From positions 24,607 to 45,907 of the forward strand of contig NW_014578189.1 in NCBI RefSeq assembly GCF_000485595.1: 21,301 bases of DNA. Direction: 5' to 3'. The translations under genes and the position numbers were made by a program. The stretch comes from Priapulus caudatus. Taxonomy: Eukaryota; Priapulida; Priapulimorpha; Priapulimorphida; Priapulidae. Under the pieces are notes generated by a model, which saw nothing but the letters and a program-made list of their open reading frames with translations, searched no databases and was not told the origin of the DNA. Shown here one piece after another: positions 18,294 through 21,301 of this stretch. Position 1 is the stretch's first letter. Every line of letters starts with the position of its first letter.

Positions 18294-18771
18294 CATTAAA
18301 GCCGCAATATGCGCATCCAAACGCTAATTTCTCCAGCACTAGACTAGCAAATACTTTGTGTCATGCATAATCATACTACCTTATGACAAAATATACTCTA
18401 GTTCCTCCCATTTCACTGCGCGTTGTCTTATAAAAGGTATTTGAAAATACCTCCAATGTTGTTAAAATTCTCCGATGTTGTTGACACGTTCGCGTTGCTC
18501 TGCCAAGCAAACGTACAGCGGGTGCAACCCGTAGCAACATGTGACGTCACCTAACCGATTCGGGGCTAAATTGTTTGGCAAACAATTCGGAGTTGGCGCC
18601 AGATTGCCAGATTTCGCACCTCTTTCTTGTGGGTTTTAAGCAAACGCGCAGTGAAATGGAGGAACTAGAGTTTATTTTGTCATAAGGTAGTGTGATTATG
18701 CATGACACGAAGTATTTGCTAGTCTAGTACTGGAGAAATTAGCGTTTGATGCGCATATTGCAGCTTTAATG
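18294..18771. mobile_element. 478-bp MITE with inverted arms of about 130 bp
   Basis: 18294-18424 (CATTAAAGCCGCAATATGCG onward) matches the reverse complement of 18643-18771 with only scattered changes. The central 218 bp contain AATTGTTTG-G-CAAACAATT, a 19-bp palindrome (about 18572-18590), and GGTATTTGAAAATACC near 18437. There is no coding capacity. A clear target duplication is not visible. Confidence 0.85.
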
Positions 18772-18897
18772 CATCATTTATCAAATTATTTACAAGATCA
18801 GATGCATTTCTAATTACTAAATTAGTAATAATCTGGCATTGGCAATGTCAATGGCCATATCCCATAGACTGGAATTAGTACTGGAGTAGTACCCTAG

Positions 18898-19440
18898 TAC
18901 TGTATGTATGTGTATGTATGTATGAACGGGAACCTTTAGATCGGTGTTTCCCTTTTATTTTTGATAGTTTCCCACCGGTAATTTCACTTTACCGGAGATT
19001 TTGTCCTGGAGCTTCCAGGCTGATTCTAAGTAATGTTTATAACCTGCTCTACCCAATCCCCATAACATCTATGTTCATTTAGCCCCAGATGGTGAGCATC
19101 ACCTGCCTTTCCTCCAGCTGTGCAAGGGTGACCCCCACTTCTTGGAGCCTGTACATCCCACATGATCTTCCTTAGGTGTTTGTATGAGGGGCAAACTAAC
19201 AGAAAATGCTTTAGGTCTTCTGGTTCTCCCTTATTGCACACAGTGCAATTTTCTTCCCCTAACCATCTCCTGGTTCTTTTATTAATGGGAGGCATCCCGC
19301 TCTACCTCTCATATTATTGTAAACGGTTTCTTGTTTAGGAAAAGTTTCCTCCTTTTATAAAGCTCTAGTGTGGCGCCTTTTATAATGATTTTCACCACCG
19401 TATTGTTCCATGAATCGCTGTTTTCCAGTCTCTATTTATA
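18898..19440 (-). pseudogene. LINE (non-LTR retrotransposon) 3'-terminal remnant
   Basis: Minus-strand codons 19026-19295 encode a Cys/His cluster, CTVCNKGEPEDLKHFLLVCP, typical of the C-terminal zinc-knuckle-like region after the reverse transcriptase of many LINEs. Upstream, in another frame (about 19310-19430), LELYKRRKLFLNKKPF looks like the preceding part of the same domain. At least one frameshift near 19295-19310 and a stop near 19430 show decay. Downstream, about 100 bp of 3' UTR runs into a (CATA)n tail on this strand (plus strand 18901-18925), as expected of a LINE 3' end. The reverse transcriptase core and endonuclease are absent. The LINE clade cannot be assigned. Confidence 0.75.
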
Positions 19441-19598
19441 ATAACTGTTCTTCGTCATACTTCCCCCAGGAATTTTACTCGTCTATTCCAATCCGACGTA
19501 AAATTTCCTGCACATCAAGCTTCCGCTATTCCCCTGCATTTTCCTCTCTTCATCCATATAATTTTAAGGACTATTCGCACTTATAAGTGTGTGCCAGT

Positions 19599-19778
19599 GC
19601 TGAACTTTTCCCTTGGCCCCCTATTTTGATTGCGTGCGGATAATGCCTGAATTTTTCTCTTGGCCCATTATTTTGATTACGTGCGGATAATGCTGAATTT
19701 TTCCTTCGCCACACTTATTTTGATTACGTGCGGATAGGCTAAATTTTTCCTTGGCCACACTTATTTTGATTCATGCCA
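19599..19778 (+). repeat. Four tandem copies of a 46-bp repeat
   Basis: The units begin GCTGAATTTTTC and end TTACGTGCGGATAAT (starts at 19599, 19645, 19692 and 19738). The last is truncated. Confidence 0.9.
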
Positions 19779-20030
19779 ACCATAGATATAATTTTTGTAC
19801 TATGACACGCGTATAATAAGAAGAGTCGAGTCGGTTGTTATAGTTAGTGTTAGGGGATAGGCTTGTGGTTAAGTGGTTAGGGTTAGGAGTTAGGCAAGCG
19901 ACCTCCCTAGACTAGCATTATATTAACTATTGACTATTATGCATTATGCGTTGCATGTCGTAAGAATATGTCCATAAATAATTGTCTACAATGGTCGTCT
20001 TAAGAATAGCCATGGCCGTATAAGTGTTGG
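19779..20030. other. Gene-free spacer with a GTTAGG-rich patch
   Basis: 19841-19895 has irregular GTTAG/TTAGGG words without a regular array. No gene. Confidence 0.5.
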
Positions 20031-20092
20031 CCAGTGTGAATTTTTCCCCTTGCGCCCACACTTATTTTGATTACGTGCGGATGCTGAATTTT
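20013..20092 (+). repeat. Detached fifth copy of the 46-bp repeat with its left flank
   Basis: The CACACTTATTTTGATTACGTGCGGAT core recurs about 250 bp from the tandem block. It is preceded by ATAAGTGT-TGGCCAGTG, which also precedes the first tandem copy (19583-19599). Confidence 0.8.
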
Positions 20093-21301
20093 CACGCCAC
20101 GAAAAACGATTTCACCCATGGTTCACCTGATTTGGCGAAACTGGTCACAATCATGGCGGACGGAGGGTGGACCGCTGGAGTGGTACTCAGCCGTAGGGCA
20201 AAAATTCAACAATTTTGGGCTATATTCGCAGAAAAACAGTAAAAACAAAGAAAAAGGTTTACCAATAATAACAACCACAACCTGCAGAATGGGGAAGTAA
20301 TACCATGAATACAGGGCCCCTTTTAAAATTAGCTTTGGACGCACGTAAAATAAGCAGTGCTCAATTTTAAGGTTTTTTTTGGGTTGTCCGGAAGACAACC
20401 AAGAGAGTAGCAATATGGTTTCCCTCAAGAGTTTTGGTTGTCGCGGATATTCATTTAAACATGTGCTGCAATGCGCTCTGCTCACGTGATGCTCAAGTCG
20501 CTGGTAAAGGAGGAGTAAAAAAAAAATAACAGTAAGCGTCCGGATTTGTTCAACCGTTTGCACTACCTTCGTCGTCTAGAAAAGGCCTTTTGGCATTTTT
20601 ATGTTCGCGAAATTCGGCACCTAAGTGCAATAAGTTTAGCACAAGATTACTGCACCCAAGTGATCCTCGTGGACGTCGAGAAAGCATTAGAAGTAAAATT
20701 TATTTTTGTTGTGTATTCGTGACATTCCGTCAGGTGGCGTAGCCACCAGTGCACCGGGTTGGTGTTTTTTGTGTAATAAATGTGTTCAGACAACCTTTGG
20801 CAGAAATTCGCATCATAGGGCTGGCAAAAAGTTTCGAGCGCGAGCATAGAGCATCGAATCTGTAGTTATTTAACATGAACTAAAGTGTATGTTTTTGGTA
20901 CGTGCAGTAACAGTGTATTTTTAATTAATTTCTGTTCGATGCTTATTCAGGCCTGCAGCCTATGGACGGCCTCTACTGTTGCTTTAACGACTTAACACCG
21001 CACATGGTAAGAGAGTGCGATTCTGCAAGGAAGTCTGAATTAATTGAGTTTTCAATGTTAATGAAAATCTGTTATGGCAGTGCTGCTTAGCATGATTTTT
21101 AGTCACATGCATGTTCAAAATAACATTTATACATGTTTTTTATGTAAACATGTATATATCCGTGTACATATTAACATGTATTTACATACATACACTAATA
21201 TTTACACACATTGGCTGTCAAAAAATAGATAATTATCTTCGTTAAAGTTACTCTATTGTGGCACTACTAACTAACTTCTATACAGTGTCAACATATGGCT
21301 T
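20093..21301. other. No recognisable gene
   Basis: Short frames exist but none has a domain or splice-supported continuation. The one with the best start context begins ATGGCGGACGGAGGG at 20154 and stops after 29 codons. A hairpin GGTTGTC-CGGAA-GACAACC lies at 20382-20400. ACATGTA words cluster at 21130-21185. The window ends without a feature boundary. Confidence 0.5.

Noticed and set aside
19841-19895. Interstitial telomere-like TTAGGG
   Set aside because: Only one TTAGGGTTAGG occurs, and the neighbouring words vary in length and sequence. There is no array.

Overview
The window looks like nuclear DNA of an invertebrate animal. The evidence is a rhodopsin-type GPCR with an FMRFamide-receptor-like helix pattern, a GPANK1-type protein, spliceosomal splice signals, many microsatellites, and a dense set of nested eukaryotic transposons. 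Repeat types such as the CCAATATTGG lattice and CAGTGGC-ended elements suggest a marine invertebrate, but I cannot name a species. One N base at 1818 points to a draft assembly.

Layout. 1-1785: an (AT)n tract, a MITE of about 516 bp (433-948) with TAA duplications, then AT-rich DNA. 1786-4004: a dead Ty3/gypsy retrotransposon, with the integrase end of pol, a non-autonomous hAT element (2493-3317, 8-bp target duplication) inserted into pol, the pol tail on the far side, and a candidate 3' LTR. 4548-6848: an element with 15-bp CAGTGGCRTATCCAG termini. Nested inside it is the most striking object in the window, a foldback-like element (5322-6806). Each of its arms carries nine short palindromes on a roughly 30-bp period. 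Between the arms lies a GTGTAC-type minisatellite that switches strand at a 16-bp palindrome.

8921-9979 (minus) is a seven-helix receptor lacking several usual class A landmarks. Two possible single exons, one on each strand, lie at 10134-10229 and 10789-10913 among long GA tracts. 11300-16450 has no recognisable gene. It holds three long palindromes or inverted repeats, a 269-bp MITE with 48-bp perfect terminal repeats, nine copies of TAATTAC and several microsatellites.

16597-17742 (minus) is an apparently intact GPANK1-like gene (ankyrin repeats, zinc-binding segment, G-patch). From 18294 to the end there is another MITE with arms of about 130 bp, a LINE 3' remnant with a microsatellite tail, and a family of 46-bp tandem repeats. 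The remainder is non-coding as far as I can see.

The two intact genes show no functional link. The window is mainly a record of layered transposon insertion around two sparse host genes. Repeat-array reading frames (Arg/Tyr/Val/Cys-, Ser/Leu- or Asn-rich) were not annotated as proteins.
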